From DATEUP01 sp041485285 (GTDB taxonomy: Archaea > Thermoplasmatota > DTKX01 > DATEUP01), in the NCBI GenBank assembly GCA_041485285.1, contig JBGPJF010000001.1:84329-148328 (forward strand): a stretch of DNA of 64,000 bases. The letters run 5' to 3'. This document shows, piece after piece, positions 41,495-50,901 of the stretch (its first letter is position 1; every line of letters begins with the position of its first letter). The position numbers and the translations under genes were made by a program. The notes below the pieces were generated by a model. The model searched no databases. It was given only the letters and a program-made list of their open reading frames with translations, and was not told the DNA's origin.

Positions 41495-42970
41495 TCACGC
41501 GTCCTTCCACGTCAGGATCGGCTTCCTTGCCGCCTCGACCTCGTCCACGCGGGCGACCGCCGTGTTGTGCGGGGCGCTCTTCACGAGCTCGGGGTCCTCC
41601 TTCGCGATCGTGAGAAGGGCGTCGCAGATCGCGTCGAGGTCCTCCTTGGTTTCTGTCTCGGTGGGCTCTATCATGATAGACTCCTCGACGATCATCGGGA
41701 AGTACACGGTGGGCGCGTGGATGCCGTAATCGAGCAGGCGCTTCGCTATGTCGGCGACCCGCAAGCCCGTCGCGTCGCGAATCTTCACGCCCGAGAGCAC
41801 CGTCTCGTGCATCCGCGGCGACTGGGGGCTGATGTCCATCGGATAGGTATCCTTCAGGCGGTGGTGAATGTAATTCGCGCCGAGGACGGCCATCTCCGTG
41901 TTCTCGGTGAGGCCGTCGGCGCCGAAGAGCCGGATGTAGGTGTAGCCGCGGACGAACATCCCGCCGTTGCCCCAGTACCCCTTGACGCGGCCGATCGTGT
42001 GGGGGCGGTCGTAATCCCAGTAGTACTTGCCGTCCCTGAGACCCACGAGAGGGACCGGCAGGAAGGGCGCGAGCTTCTCGACGACGCCGATGGGCCCCGC
42101 GCCCGGGCCGCCGCCGCCGTGGGGCGTCGAGAAGGTCTTGTGCAGGTTGAAGTGAACCATGTCGAACCCCATCACGCCTGGGTTCGTCTTCCCGAGAATC
42201 GCGTTGAAATTCGCGCCGTCGTAGTAGAGGAGTGCGCCCACGTCGTGGACGATCTTGGCGACCTCGCCGATGTTGCGCTCGAAGAGGCCGAGCGTCGAGG
42301 GGTTCGTAATCATGAACGCGGCGGTCTTCTCCTTGGACACGGCAGCGCGCAAGCCCTCCAGGTCAACCGCACCGTTCTTCGAGGGGATCTCAACCACGTC
42401 GTAGCCGGCCATCGCGGCCGAGGCGGGGTTGGTGCCGTGCGCCGAATCCGGCACAACCACTTCGTGCCGGTGCCCTTCGCCGCGCGACTCGTGGTACGCG
42501 CGGGTGACGAGCATCGAGGTCCATTCGCCTTGGGCGCCTGCGGCCGGCTGGATCGTAACCGTGTGCATCCCCGAGATCGCGGCAAGCCACAGCTGCAGCT
42601 TGTGCATGATTTCGAGCATCCCCTGCGCGTGCAGCGCGGGAGAGGCCGGGTGCAAGCGTGCGAACTTAGGGTTGGCCGCGACTTCCTCGTTGACCTTCGG
42701 GTTGTACTTCATCGTGCACGAGCCGAGCGGGTAGGGGCCCGAATCGATTCCGAAGTTCATCTGCGAGAGGCGCGTGTAGTGGCGCACGACGCGAGGCTCG
42801 GGGACATTGGGGAGCGTAAGCGGGGTCTTGCGCGCGAGCTTGGCCGGGAGCCACGCGGCGTCGAAGGCCTTGAGCGTCTTGCCGGTCCACGCGTCGGTCT
42901 TCGAGCCCTTGAGTTCGTTGATGAGGGGCTCGTCGTAGCGCGCCTGCCGGAAGCTAGTGTCGGGCGCCAT
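41495..42970 (-). CDS. gcvPB: Glycine dehydrogenase (decarboxylating) subunit 2
   Basis: PLP-dependent P-protein subunit of the glycine cleavage system, 491 residues, the usual archaeal length. Landmarks: SGPYPLGSCTMKYNPKVNEE, TIQPAAGAQGE, VVVPDSAHGTNPASAAMAGY, and the PLP-lysine region FNLHKTFSTPHGGGGPGAG. ATG at 42970 overlaps the stop of gcvPA by one base (TAATG), so the two are coupled; the frame extending to 43189 is a shadow. GcvT, GcvH and lipoyl genes are not in the window. Confidence 0.96.
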   Translation of the reverse strand: MAPDTSFRQARYDEPLINELKGSKTDAWTGKTLKAFDAAWLPAKLARKTPLTLPNVPEPRVVRHYTRLSQMNFGIDSGPYPLGSCTMKYNPKVNEEVAANPKFARLHPASPALHAQGMLEIMHKLQLWLAAISGMHTVTIQPAAGAQGEWTSMLVTRAYHESRGEGHRHEVVVPDSAHGTNPASAAMAGYDVVEIPSKNGAVDLEGLRAAVSKEKTAAFMITNPSTLGLFERNIGEVAKIVHDVGALLYYDGANFNAILGKTNPGVMGFDMVHFNLHKTFSTPHGGGGPGAGPIGVVEKLAPFLPVPLVGLRDGKYYWDYDRPHTIGRVKGYWGNGGMFVRGYTYIRLFGADGLTENTEMAVLGANYIHHRLKDTYPMDISPQSPRMHETVLSGVKIRDATGLRVADIAKRLLDYGIHAPTVYFPMIVEESIMIEPTETETKEDLDAICDALLTIAKEDPELVKSAPHNTAVARVDEVEAARKPILTWKDA

Positions 42971-44364
42971 TAGTGGGCACCTCCCTTGGCCGTGGCGAGC
43001 GGCGCTTTGGGCGCGAGCGTCGTGTGCTTTTCGAGCGCGGCCTTGAGTTTGGCGAGCGCACCCTCGGTTGTGAGTTCGGTGGCTGCGAGCGTGAGCGACT
43101 CGCCAAGCTCGGGGAACGCGCGCGTTTGCGAGATCCCCGGCACGACGCCGTCGTGGGCGCAGGCGTCGGCGAGCCACTCGGCGGAGCAAGGGACCCCGAC
43201 AGTGACCTCGTTGAAGTAGGGGCCTTTGAAGAGGGGGGCGCGCAGGCCGGGGACGCCCCTCAGGGTGTCAAGCAGCGCGCGGGCGTTTGCCATGTTCGTG
43301 TGCGCGAGGCGCTCGAGGCCCTCGCGGCCGAGGAGCGCGCAATGGGCGGCAAATGCCAGCGAGAGCAACGATTCGTTGGTGCAGATGTTCGACATCGCCT
43401 TGGAGCGGCGGATGTGCTGCTCGCGCGTCATCAGCGTCATGCAAAACGCGCGGCGGCCGGTCTTGTCATGGGTCATGCCGATGATGCGGCCGGGCATTTT
43501 GCGGGTGTGCTCGCGCCGGCAGCCGAAGAGGCCGGTCGTGGGGCCGCCGAACTGGAGCGGGATGCCGACCCCCTGGCCTTCGCCGATGACGATGTCCGCG
43601 CCGTAGGCGGCGGGGGGCTCGAGGACGGCCTGCGCGAGCGGGTCGATGCCCACGACGAGCGGCGTGTCGGCGCCGACGATCCCCTTCGCTTCGGGGAGGA
43701 GCTCTTCGAGCAGGCCGAAGGTGTTCGGCGATTCGATGTAGGCGCCCGAGACTTTGTGCTTCGACACCGCCGCCGAAAGCGCGGCCGCGCTGATCTGCCC
43801 GGTCGCGGGGTCGAACGGCACTTCGACGACTTTCACGGGCGTGCCCGTGAGGTAATTCTTGAGGATCGATTTCTTGTCGGGGTGGATGGCGCGGGGGATG
43901 AGGAACGCGTCGCCCTCTTTGATGCGGTAGGCCATGCGGCCGGCCTCACCCAGGGCGGTCGACCCGTCATACATCGAGGTGTTGACCGAATCCATGCCGG
44001 TGAGTTCGCCGACGATGGACTGGTACTCGAAGAGGCACTGGAGCATGCCCTGCGAGATCTCGGCCTGGTACGGGGTGTAAGCGGTGTAGAATTCGGAGCG
44101 CGAGACGATGGAGCGGAGCGCGGGCGAGAGGTACCGGTTGTAGAAGCCTTGGCCGAGGAACGAGGCGGTGTCGTCGGCGGTCTGGTTTTTGGCAAGGAGG
44201 CCGAACACCTCCGCGAGCACTTCGCCCTCGCCGATCCCGTTGGGGACGCCCTTGAGGGGCACGCGGAAGTTCTTGGGGATGTCGCTGAAGAGGTCCTCGA
44301 CGCTCCCCGCGCCGATGGCGGCGAGGAGCTCATCGCGGCGGGAGGAGTTGGCGGCGTACGGCAC
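42970..44364 (-). CDS. gcvPA: Glycine dehydrogenase (decarboxylating) subunit 1
   Basis: Partner subunit of the P-protein, 464 residues. GTG at 44364 (VPYAANSSRRDELLAAIG) has GAGGAAA at SD distance; the frame open to 45351 is the antisense of the proline repeats of the surface protein gene. Landmarks: YTPYQAEISQGMLQCLFEYQ, the loop MYDGSTALGEAGRMAYR, IGEGQGVGIPLQFGGP, and RRAFCMTLMTREQHIRR. With gcvPB it forms the heterotetramer that decarboxylates glycine. The gene begins 91 bases after the stop of the large surface-protein gene on the same strand. Confidence 0.96.
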   Translation of the reverse strand: MPYAANSSRRDELLAAIGAGSVEDLFSDIPKNFRVPLKGVPNGIGEGEVLAEVFGLLAKNQTADDTASFLGQGFYNRYLSPALRSIVSRSEFYTAYTPYQAEISQGMLQCLFEYQSIVGELTGMDSVNTSMYDGSTALGEAGRMAYRIKEGDAFLIPRAIHPDKKSILKNYLTGTPVKVVEVPFDPATGQISAAALSAAVSKHKVSGAYIESPNTFGLLEELLPEAKGIVGADTPLVVGIDPLAQAVLEPPAAYGADIVIGEGQGVGIPLQFGGPTTGLFGCRREHTRKMPGRIIGMTHDKTGRRAFCMTLMTREQHIRRSKAMSNICTNESLLSLAFAAHCALLGREGLERLAHTNMANARALLDTLRGVPGLRAPLFKGPYFNEVTVGVPCSAEWLADACAHDGVVPGISQTRAFPELGESLTLAATELTTEGALAKLKAALEKHTTLAPKAPLATAKGGAH

Positions 44365-44455
44365 GGGGTTTCCTCGAGGGGTAGGCGGGCGGATCAGGGG
44401 TGGGCGGAAAAAACCTTCGTGGGTGGTGAGGGCAAAACGGGGTGAGCCAGCGTGC

Positions 44456-47400
44456 TTAGGGAGGCGCGAGGGTGGTCCCGCAGTTGGGGCACACTGCCCA
44501 GCCGGCCTCCGTGGGTTCGCTGCACTGCGGGCATTTGGCGGGGGCGGGGGCCGTTGCGAGTTCGGCGGGCGGTGCGGGGGCGGCTGCGAGTTCGGCAGGC
44601 GGTGCGGGGGCGGCTGCGAGTTCGGCAGGCGGTGCGGGGGCGGCTGCGAGTTCGGCGGGCGGTGCGGGGGCGCTTGCCGGCTCGGGGGGCGCAACAACGG
44701 CGGGGGTCGGTTCAACGGGTGCAGCGGGCGGCGCAGCGCTCTCGGCGCTTGCCGGCGGGGGCGCGGCTTCCCCCGGCGCGCGCAGGTCGGCGCTGCAATT
44801 GGGACAGAGCACCCACTCGGCCTCGACGGGGGAGGCGCACTTCGGGCAGGACAACGACGGCGAGGGCGGCGCGGCTGCAGGTGCGGCGGCTGTAAGTTCG
44901 GCCGCAGGGGCAAGCGGCGGGGCAGAGCGGGTGCCTTGCGGAGGCGGGCGCCATCCCGGGGGCGGCGGCCCGCGCGCACCGGGAGGAGGACGCGCGCCCG
45001 GCGGGGGCCTTGTGCCTTGCGGAGGCGGGCGCCATCCCGGAGGTGGCGGACCTCGTGCACCGGGAGGAGGACGCGCGCCCGGCGGGGGCGGCGATCGGCC
45101 GCCTTGCGGCGGAGGCCGCCAGCCGGGAGGCGGCGGGCCTCCTTGGCCCGGAGGCGGCGGGCCTCCTTGGCCCGGAGGCGGCGGGCCCCGTTGGCCCGGA
45201 GGCGGCGGACCCCGTTGGCCCGGAGGCGGCGGGCCCCGTTGGCCCGGAGGCGGCGGACCCCGTTGGCCCGGAGGCGGCGGACCCCGTTGGCCCGGAGGCG
45301 GCGGGCGCGCACCGGCAGGAGGCGCCGACCGCGGCGGGGGCCGACCCGCAAACGGCGGCCCCTGAGGCGGCGCTCCTTGCGGGCGCGGAGGTGGGCGCCA
45401 ACCCGCGGGCGGCGCGGGCCGTGGCTGGGCAGCAGGAGCCGCCGACCGCGGCGGTGGCGCAGCCACCGTTGCCTGCACCGGCGGCGCCGGAGCAGGGGGG
45501 AGAGGCGCGGCCGCTAGATCCACGGGGGCGGGCTCCTTCGCCCTGCGGCGCCGCACGACGACGACCGCGGCGACCCCCGCTCCTGCGGCCACCGCGATGA
45601 GCGCGATGTAGAGGCCCCACGGGGTCGTGACGACGGCCGCCACGTTGACCGTCGCCGCCATCGTGTTGTCCGCCTCGGCGGATTCGTCGACTGCGTTCAG
45701 GCTGTCCACGACCGCCGTAAGGTGAGCCCCCGTCTCCGCGGTCCAGTTGCCCGTGAATGAGACGGTCTGCCCGGGCTCCATCCGGGGGAGGGTCGCGCTG
45801 AAGCGAGCGAGTGCGCCGTTGCGCACTTCGAGCACCGCGCCGCCAAGGTAGGGCGCCGGCGAATCGTTCTTCACAGTGATCTCGAACTTCAGCGCCTCGC
45901 CGGCGGTGGCCGATGTGACCACCTGGTTGCCCCGCAGCACTTCGAACCGCTCGACGAGCAGGTTCGGGGTCTGCGTGGTGATGTAGGTGATGTCCTTCAC
46001 CGCCACGTTGTTCGCGCGGTCGGCCTCCACCACGGCCCCTGCGCGGTCGGCCACCGCGAAGATCTGCGCCGCGCCGGCGGCCGGCAGCGACACGAACCAC
46101 TGGACCTGCAGCTTGATGGTGTCGCCCGCCGCAAAGGGCGCGCTCACATTGCGCTCGGCGAGTTTCACGTGGTCAAGCGCGTCGGGGTCGCCCGCGAACA
46201 GTTCGAACACGAACGGGCGGTCCACGTTTGCCGTCCCGCCGTTGGTGACCTCCGCCGACACCGTGACATTGAGCTGCGGGTAGAGGGCCGTCGTCTCGAC
46301 GCCGGCCGACTTTACGCTCACCGCCCCCACCGAGAGGTCGGGGGACTCCGGCCGCACCCCGAGCGCCTTGACGGCTTGGTTGTCGAACTCGTCGAACTCG
46401 TCGGTGCTGCGCCCCACATCGAGGGTCACATAGAACAGCACGGTGCCCGGCTCGGCGACCCACGGGAAGGACACGACCGCATCGGTGTTGCGCACGAGCG
46501 AATCCGGCAGCGGCTTCTTCACGATGTTGGGCGCAAGCGGCGTGACCCACGGGTTCACGTGCGAGATCGCGACTTCCCCCGCAAGCGTCGTGTTGACGCC
46601 CGTGTTGCGGAAGGTGACCTCGACGACCACCGGCGCGCCCGCCTGGGTCTCGTTGACGCGCTCTCCGAGCACGGTGAAGCGGACCGACTGCATCGCGAGG
46701 TTCGCGCGCAGGTCTCCCTGGACATGCACCGACGCGTAGTTCTTGTTGTTCTGGTCGTCGGCTTCGAAGACCTCGTGGCCGAAGTCCGCATAGGCGTAGA
46801 GGGTGCGCTGGCCGACCTCCGCGGCCCACGTCCCGCGGACCTCCGCCGTCGAGTTGGGGGCAAGCCCGCCCGGCACGGTGCGCGTCCACAGGAGTTCGCC
46901 ACCCGCGTCGGGGTCGCCGAGGAACACGCCCATGGTGAAGGCGCCCTCCACGGCCTGCGTGCCGATGTTGCGCACCGACGCGCGGATGACAAGGAGCTGG
47001 CCCAGCGAGACTTCGTTCGTGGGGTTGTTCTGGAAAGTGATGCTTACCCCGGGCACGATGAGGTCGGAGGGCGGGCTGTCGGTGACCGTGAAGTTGAGGC
47101 GGACTTCGTTGTTGTTCTCGTTCGATTCGTTGACGAGGTTGCCTTGGTCGACGACCATGATGAGCGAGAGGTTGCCGGCGATTGCCGAGAAGTTCACATA
47201 GAGCGACCGCGACTCGCCTGCGGCAAGGAGCGAGCGGGTGTCCTCGGCAAGCTTGGCGGGCGCGCCCGACCCCTCGAGGTAGACGCCGAAGGTGAACGCG
47301 CCGATCCGGTCGGTGAGGCCGACGTTTGCGATCGTCATGTTGGCGCGGACGATTTGGCCGGGCCGCGCGCCGTCGGTGCGCAGTCCCGCGACCTCGAAGG

Positions 47401-48466
47401 TCGAAGAGAGCATCGCGAGGTCGACGCCGGGGGCGGCCGAAAGCGCGATGGTGGTCGTGGCCACGTTGTTCGCGGTCGAAAGCTCGACCAGGATCCGGCC
47501 CGGGTCCACGACGACCGAGACCTGGTGGCTGCCAGCGGGCAGCACCGCGTGCAGGGCGGCGGCGCCCACGGCAAGCGGGGAGATGCTCGGCAGGTCGGCC
47601 TGCCCGAGGAAGCGCCCCTGCGAGGGGGAGCCGTCGAAGAAGAAGACGGGGACCGACGTCGCCGTGGCCGAGCTGCCCACGTTCGTCACATTCACGCGCA
47701 GCAGGAGGTCGTCGCCGGCGGTGCCTGAAGCCACGCGGCCGCCGAGGCTGTTGTAGACCTCGACCTCGGTGACGCGCAGGTCGGGCTGCGGGGCCGTGGA
47801 AACGAAAGCCACGCTGACGCTGTCGATCTGCCAGCCGTCGCCGACGAAAGAGTCGGCGCCGCTGAGCACCTGGAAGGCGAGCTTTGCGCGGGTGCCTGCA
47901 AACGCCCCCAGGTCGAAGCTCACGACCTCCCAATTCTCGGAGAAGCCCGCGTAGCCGTTGGCGGTCGCGTAGCCGCCCTCGGGGGAGACGAGCGTCCAGC
48001 CTTGGGAGTCCGACCGCACGAACACGACGGCCGCGTCGTCGCGCGCGTCGAGGTCGTAGCGCTGCGTGATGCGCAGGTGTGCGCCGGCGGTGGCTTCCGT
48101 CAGGTCGACCCAGTTGGTCTCGAGCGTGGAGCGCGAGTCGTTGTGGTAGCGGCCGCCCGCGGCGTAGGGGGTGTCGCTGAGGTGGAAGGTCGTTGCGTCG
48201 TCGACGGGCAGCGTCGGGTCGGCCCACGGGCGCAGGCGCGCTTTCTCGACCCCCCAAGTGGTCGGGAGCTGCCACCGTTCGCCGTCGAGCACGCCGGTTT
48301 CAAAGTCCTCGAAAAACGCCGTCTTCTCCGCGGTGGCAAGCGGCGCGGGGGCGGCGGTGGCCGAAGGCAGGAAGAGGGCGGCCGACGGCGCCAAAAGGAG
48401 CGCGGCCAGCACGTGGACAAGGGGCTTTCTAAGCGCCCGCTTCCCCCGGCTCCAGAGCATGGCCAT
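44456..48466 (-). CDS. Large CARDB-repeat surface protein with zinc-ribbon tail
   Basis: 1336 residues, function unknown. ATG at 48466 is about 30 bases after TTAATACC. Signal peptide to about 38 (VLAALLLAPSAALFLPSATA). Residues 45-225 look like a lectin-type jelly roll (FFEDFETGVLDGERWQLPTT, DGWQIDSVSVAF). Then at least six CARDB-like units to about 940, each with NVGL/NNEV turns (VDPGRILVELSTANNVATTT; VDQGNLVNESNENNNEVRLN). A membrane helix at about 948-970 leads to RRRR and a cytoplasmic tail of 365 residues: proline-rich, eight copies of PPPPGQRG or PPPPGQGG, a zinc ribbon CPKC-CPNC at about 1207, four APAPPAELAA repeats, and a second ribbon CPQC-CPNC at about 1312. Adhesion or surface sensing is likely; the two ribbons inside the cell are unusual. 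Confidence 0.88.
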   Translation of the reverse strand: MAMLWSRGKRALRKPLVHVLAALLLAPSAALFLPSATAAPAPLATAEKTAFFEDFETGVLDGERWQLPTTWGVEKARLRPWADPTLPVDDATTFHLSDTPYAAGGRYHNDSRSTLETNWVDLTEATAGAHLRITQRYDLDARDDAAVVFVRSDSQGWTLVSPEGGYATANGYAGFSENWEVVSFDLGAFAGTRAKLAFQVLSGADSFVGDGWQIDSVSVAFVSTAPQPDLRVTEVEVYNSLGGRVASGTAGDDLLLRVNVTNVGSSATATSVPVFFFDGSPSQGRFLGQADLPSISPLAVGAAALHAVLPAGSHQVSVVVDPGRILVELSTANNVATTTIALSAAPGVDLAMLSSTFEVAGLRTDGARPGQIVRANMTIANVGLTDRIGAFTFGVYLEGSGAPAKLAEDTRSLLAAGESRSLYVNFSAIAGNLSLIMVVDQGNLVNESNENNNEVRLNFTVTDSPPSDLIVPGVSITFQNNPTNEVSLGQLLVIRASVRNIGTQAVEGAFTMGVFLGDPDAGGELLWTRTVPGGLAPNSTAEVRGTWAAEVGQRTLYAYADFGHEVFEADDQNNKNYASVHVQGDLRANLAMQSVRFTVLGERVNETQAGAPVVVEVTFRNTGVNTTLAGEVAISHVNPWVTPLAPNIVKKPLPDSLVRNTDAVVSFPWVAEPGTVLFYVTLDVGRSTDEFDEFDNQAVKALGVRPESPDLSVGAVSVKSAGVETTALYPQLNVTVSAEVTNGGTANVDRPFVFELFAGDPDALDHVKLAERNVSAPFAAGDTIKLQVQWFVSLPAAGAAQIFAVADRAGAVVEADRANNVAVKDITYITTQTPNLLVERFEVLRGNQVVTSATAGEALKFEITVKNDSPAPYLGGAVLEVRNGALARFSATLPRMEPGQTVSFTGNWTAETGAHLTAVVDSLNAVDESAEADNTMAATVNVAAVVTTPWGLYIALIAVAAGAGVAAVVVVRRRRAKEPAPVDLAAAPLPPAPAPPVQATVAAPPPRSAAPAAQPRPAPPAGWRPPPRPQGAPPQGPPFAGRPPPRSAPPAGARPPPPGQRGPPPPGQRGPPPPGQRGPPPPGQRGPPPPGQRGPPPPGQGGPPPPGQGGPPPPGWRPPPQGGRSPPPPGARPPPGARGPPPPGWRPPPQGTRPPPGARPPPGARGPPPPGWRPPPQGTRSAPPLAPAAELTAAAPAAAPPSPSLSCPKCASPVEAEWVLCPNCSADLRAPGEAAPPPASAESAAPPAAPVEPTPAVVAPPEPASAPAPPAELAAAPAPPAELAAAPAPPAELAAAPAPPAELATAPAPAKCPQCSEPTEAGWAVCPNCGTTLAPP
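44551..44670 (-). repeat. 30-bp coding tandem repeat (4 copies)
   Basis: Four units of 30 bases, nearly identical, encoding APAPPAELAA between the two zinc ribbons of the surface protein. Units begin at 44551, 44581, 44611 and 44641. Confidence 0.85.
45127..45306 (-). repeat. 24-bp coding tandem repeat (about 8 copies)
   Basis: About eight units of 24 bases, the plus strand reading GGAGGCGGCGGRCCCCGTTG then GCCC, encoding PPPPGQRG or PPPPGQGG in the cytoplasmic tail. Low divergence between units suggests recent expansion by slippage or recombination. Confidence 0.85.
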
Positions 48467-48687
48467 CCAGGACGTCGCGCGACGGGTTCTCCGGTATTAA
48501 CGGTTCCCTGCCAGTGGCCCCAAAACCAACGCCGCGGCGCGCGAAGAAGGCGTCTTGCGTCCCCTCGCGGAAACGCTTAAATTCAAACCCCTTGCTGGAG
48601 GAGCGCCCGGCGCACGAACGCGTCCGACCGTCCGAGCAAGTCATCAAGCCTGGACAAGGCGAACCCGGGCCATAAGGAAGGACTCCC

Positions 48688-49026
48688 GTGACCACCCCCG
48701 AAGGCAAGCCCAGCAACCTGACCGACGCGACTTTTGACGAGTTTGTGTCGAAATACGACGTCACCATCATCGACTGCTGGGCGCCCTGGTGCGGGCCGTG
48801 CCGGATGCTCTCGCCGATTATCGAGGAGATTGCGCGCGAGATGAAGGAGAAGGTCGGCGTGGGCAAGCTGAACACGGACGACAACCACGGCATCCCCCAG
48901 CGCTACCAGATCATGAGCATCCCGACGACCCTGATCTTCAAGAAGGGCAAGCTCGAAGAGAAGATCGTGGGCGCGGTGCCCAAGAAGACGCTGGTGGGCC
49001 GGATCCAGGGCCTCAGCGTGGCGTGA
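48688..49026 (+). CDS. trxA: Thioredoxin
   Basis: 112 residues with the active site APWCGPCRMLSPII and the cis-proline loop IMSIPTTLIFKKGK. The family start VTIIDCWAPWC carries a third cysteine two residues before the CxxC motif block. GTG at 48688 follows AAGGAAGGACTCCC. TTAAATTC near 48575 may be its promoter box, giving a long leader, in a 221-base gap divergent from the surface-protein gene. Elp3 starts 43 bases after its stop. Confidence 0.95.
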   Translation: MTTPEGKPSNLTDATFDEFVSKYDVTIIDCWAPWCGPCRMLSPIIEEIAREMKEKVGVGKLNTDDNHGIPQRYQIMSIPTTLIFKKGKLEEKIVGAVPKKTLVGRIQGLSVA

Positions 49027-49069
49027 GTGGGGCGCCCGTCTGGGGCGCGGCCAGTAGGGGGACGCGGGC

Positions 49070-50671
49070 GTGGCCACGGCGTCCCTTTTGGTCGAAGAGA
49101 TTGCCCGCCAGGTGAGCGCGGGCAAGATCCGCGGCAAGGCGGACCTCAACCGGGCGAAGGCGGACTTCTGCAAGGCCAACGGGATGGGCGCGGTGCCGGC
49201 CGATGCCGACCTGCTTGCCGCTGCCCAGGCGGCCGACCCGAGCCTTGCGGCGCGGCTGACGCCGTGGCTGCGCACGAAGTCGATGCGCACGCTCTCGGGG
49301 GTGGCGGTGGTGGCGGTGATGACAAGCCCCGCGCACTGCCCGCACGGCCGGTGCACCTTCTGCCCGGGCGGCGTGGAGGCGGGCTCGCCGCAGGCGTACA
49401 CGGGGTTCGAGCCTGCGGCGCTGCGCGGCGCGCGGGCCAATTTCGACTCGGGCGAGCAGGTGAAAGGGCGCATCGCGCAACTTGCGGCGACCGGCCACCG
49501 CACGGACAAAATCGACCTCATTGTGATGGGCGGGACGTTCACCGCGCGCGAGGGCGACTACCAGGAGCGGTTCGTGAAGGGCGCGCTCGAGGCGATGAAC
49601 GGCGCGCCGTCGGCGACGCTGGAGGAAGCGGCACGCGCCAACGAATCGGCCGCGTCGCGCTGCATCGGGCTCACCGTGGAGACGAAGCCGGACTGGTGCG
49701 GGCCCGGCCATGTCCGCCGGATGCTCGACTACGGCACGACGCGCGTGGAGATCGGCGCGCAGTGCTTCGACGAGGCCGTGCTCGAGCGCGTGCACCGCGG
49801 CCACACGGTTGCCGACACGGTCCAAGCGACGCGCACAGCGAAGGACGCGGGGCTCAAGATTTGTTATCACGTGATGCCGGGGCTGCCCGGGATGACGGAG
49901 GAGAAAGACATCGAAGGGTTCCACCGGATGTTCGACGACCCCGCATTCCGCCCGGACCAGCTCAAGGTGTACCCGACGCTCGTCCTTCCCCAGACCGGCA
50001 TTTACGCGGAGTGGCAGCGCGGCCAGTTCGAGCCCTACGGCGACGAAGCGGCCACACGCGTGGTCGCATCCCTGAAGGAGATCGTTCCCCCCTACTGCCG
50101 GATCCAACGCGTCGACCGCGACATTCCATCCCCGATGATCGCCGCAGGCGTCAAGAGCTCGAACCTGCGGCAGCTTGCCATTGCGGAACTGCGACGCCGC
50201 GGCAAGCAGTGCCAATGCATCCGGTGCCGCGAGGCAGGCCACCGGTCGAACAAGGGCGAGGAAGTTGACCTGAACGGCAACCTGGAGATGCGACGCCACG
50301 AATACGATTCGTCCGGCGGCCGCGAACTCTTCCTGGAATTCGTTGACCGCGCCGGCGCGCTTCATGCCTTCGCGCGCGGCCGGCTTGCGGGCGCCGACGG
50401 CGCGGCCGGCTCGAAGGCCGGCGACGCCTTCCTGCGCGAGCTGCGCGTCGTGGGGCGCGTGGCGGAGCTGGCCGGCGACGAGGCGGGCGACGAGGCGAAG
50501 TTCCAGCACCGCGGGCTCGGCGCGAAACTCATGGAGGAGGTTGAGCGCACCGCGTTCGACGAATGGGGGGCTCCTACGCTGCGGGTCACCGCGGGTGTCG
50601 GGGTGCGTGGATACTACCGCGGTCTCGGGTACGAGCTTGAGGCACCGTACATGGTCAGGCTTCAGTTCTGA
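49070..50671 (+). CDS. elp3: Elp3 tRNA-modifying radical SAM/GNAT enzyme
   Basis: Installs the carboxymethyl group on C5 of wobble uridine in tRNA. 533 residues, full length. N-terminal tRNA-binding basic region (IRGKADLNRAKADFCKANG), radical SAM domain with the cluster cysteines in AHCPHGRCTFCPGGVE (about 89-104), ICYHVMPGLPGMTEEKD, a zinc-binding region CQCIRCREAGHR, and the C-terminal GNAT domain ending KFQHRGLGAKLMEEVERTA and VGVRGYYRGLGYELE. GTG at 49070. The archaeal single-protein form needs no Elongator partners. Confidence 0.95.
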   Translation: MATASLLVEEIARQVSAGKIRGKADLNRAKADFCKANGMGAVPADADLLAAAQAADPSLAARLTPWLRTKSMRTLSGVAVVAVMTSPAHCPHGRCTFCPGGVEAGSPQAYTGFEPAALRGARANFDSGEQVKGRIAQLAATGHRTDKIDLIVMGGTFTAREGDYQERFVKGALEAMNGAPSATLEEAARANESAASRCIGLTVETKPDWCGPGHVRRMLDYGTTRVEIGAQCFDEAVLERVHRGHTVADTVQATRTAKDAGLKICYHVMPGLPGMTEEKDIEGFHRMFDDPAFRPDQLKVYPTLVLPQTGIYAEWQRGQFEPYGDEAATRVVASLKEIVPPYCRIQRVDRDIPSPMIAAGVKSSNLRQLAIAELRRRGKQCQCIRCREAGHRSNKGEEVDLNGNLEMRRHEYDSSGGRELFLEFVDRAGALHAFARGRLAGADGAAGSKAGDAFLRELRVVGRVAELAGDEAGDEAKFQHRGLGAKLMEEVERTAFDEWGAPTLRVTAGVGVRGYYRGLGYELEAPYMVRLQF

Positions 50672-50895
50672 CAGCGCGTGGGACGGCCCGCGCCAATCGA
50701 TCGATGGCGCGCCGACCTCAACGCAACATGGGTCAACCCAAACAAACTGCCTCCGGCCATGGCAAGGGCCGGGGCACCGACCCGGGGCTCGAGCATCACG
50801 CAGGTGATGCCAGCAGTGCTGGCGGAAGCCACGCCCCCCCGCCCAATGACGGCACCCTGACTGGATGCGGCGCCGGGGAGCTCGGCAAAGGGCAA
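50662..50895 (-). CDS. Possible small gene, unrecognised
   Basis: 77 codons from a TTG, six bases after the stop of 50902-51525 and overlapping the end of elp3 by ten bases. The product is rich in G, A and S with a hydrophobic middle (SASTAGITCVMLEPRVGAPA). No motif. The plus strand also has an open frame here. It is listed only because it continues the close spacing of the two genes upstream; otherwise this 230-base gap has nothing visible. Confidence 0.25.
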   Translation of the reverse strand: MPFAELPGAASSQGAVIGRGGVASASTAGITCVMLEPRVGAPALAMAGGSLFGLTHVALRSARHRSIGAGRPTRCQN

Positions 50896-50901
50896 TTGAG
50901 A

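Noticed and set aside
44551..45306. CRISPR-like array of direct repeats
   Set aside because: The repeats are contiguous without spacers, in frame, and encode proline-rich protein repeats.
46169..48275. Very long open frames on both strands across the surface-protein gene
   Set aside because: GC-rich coding DNA leaves few stops in other frames. Only the frame ending at 44456 has a signal peptide, repeats and a membrane helix.
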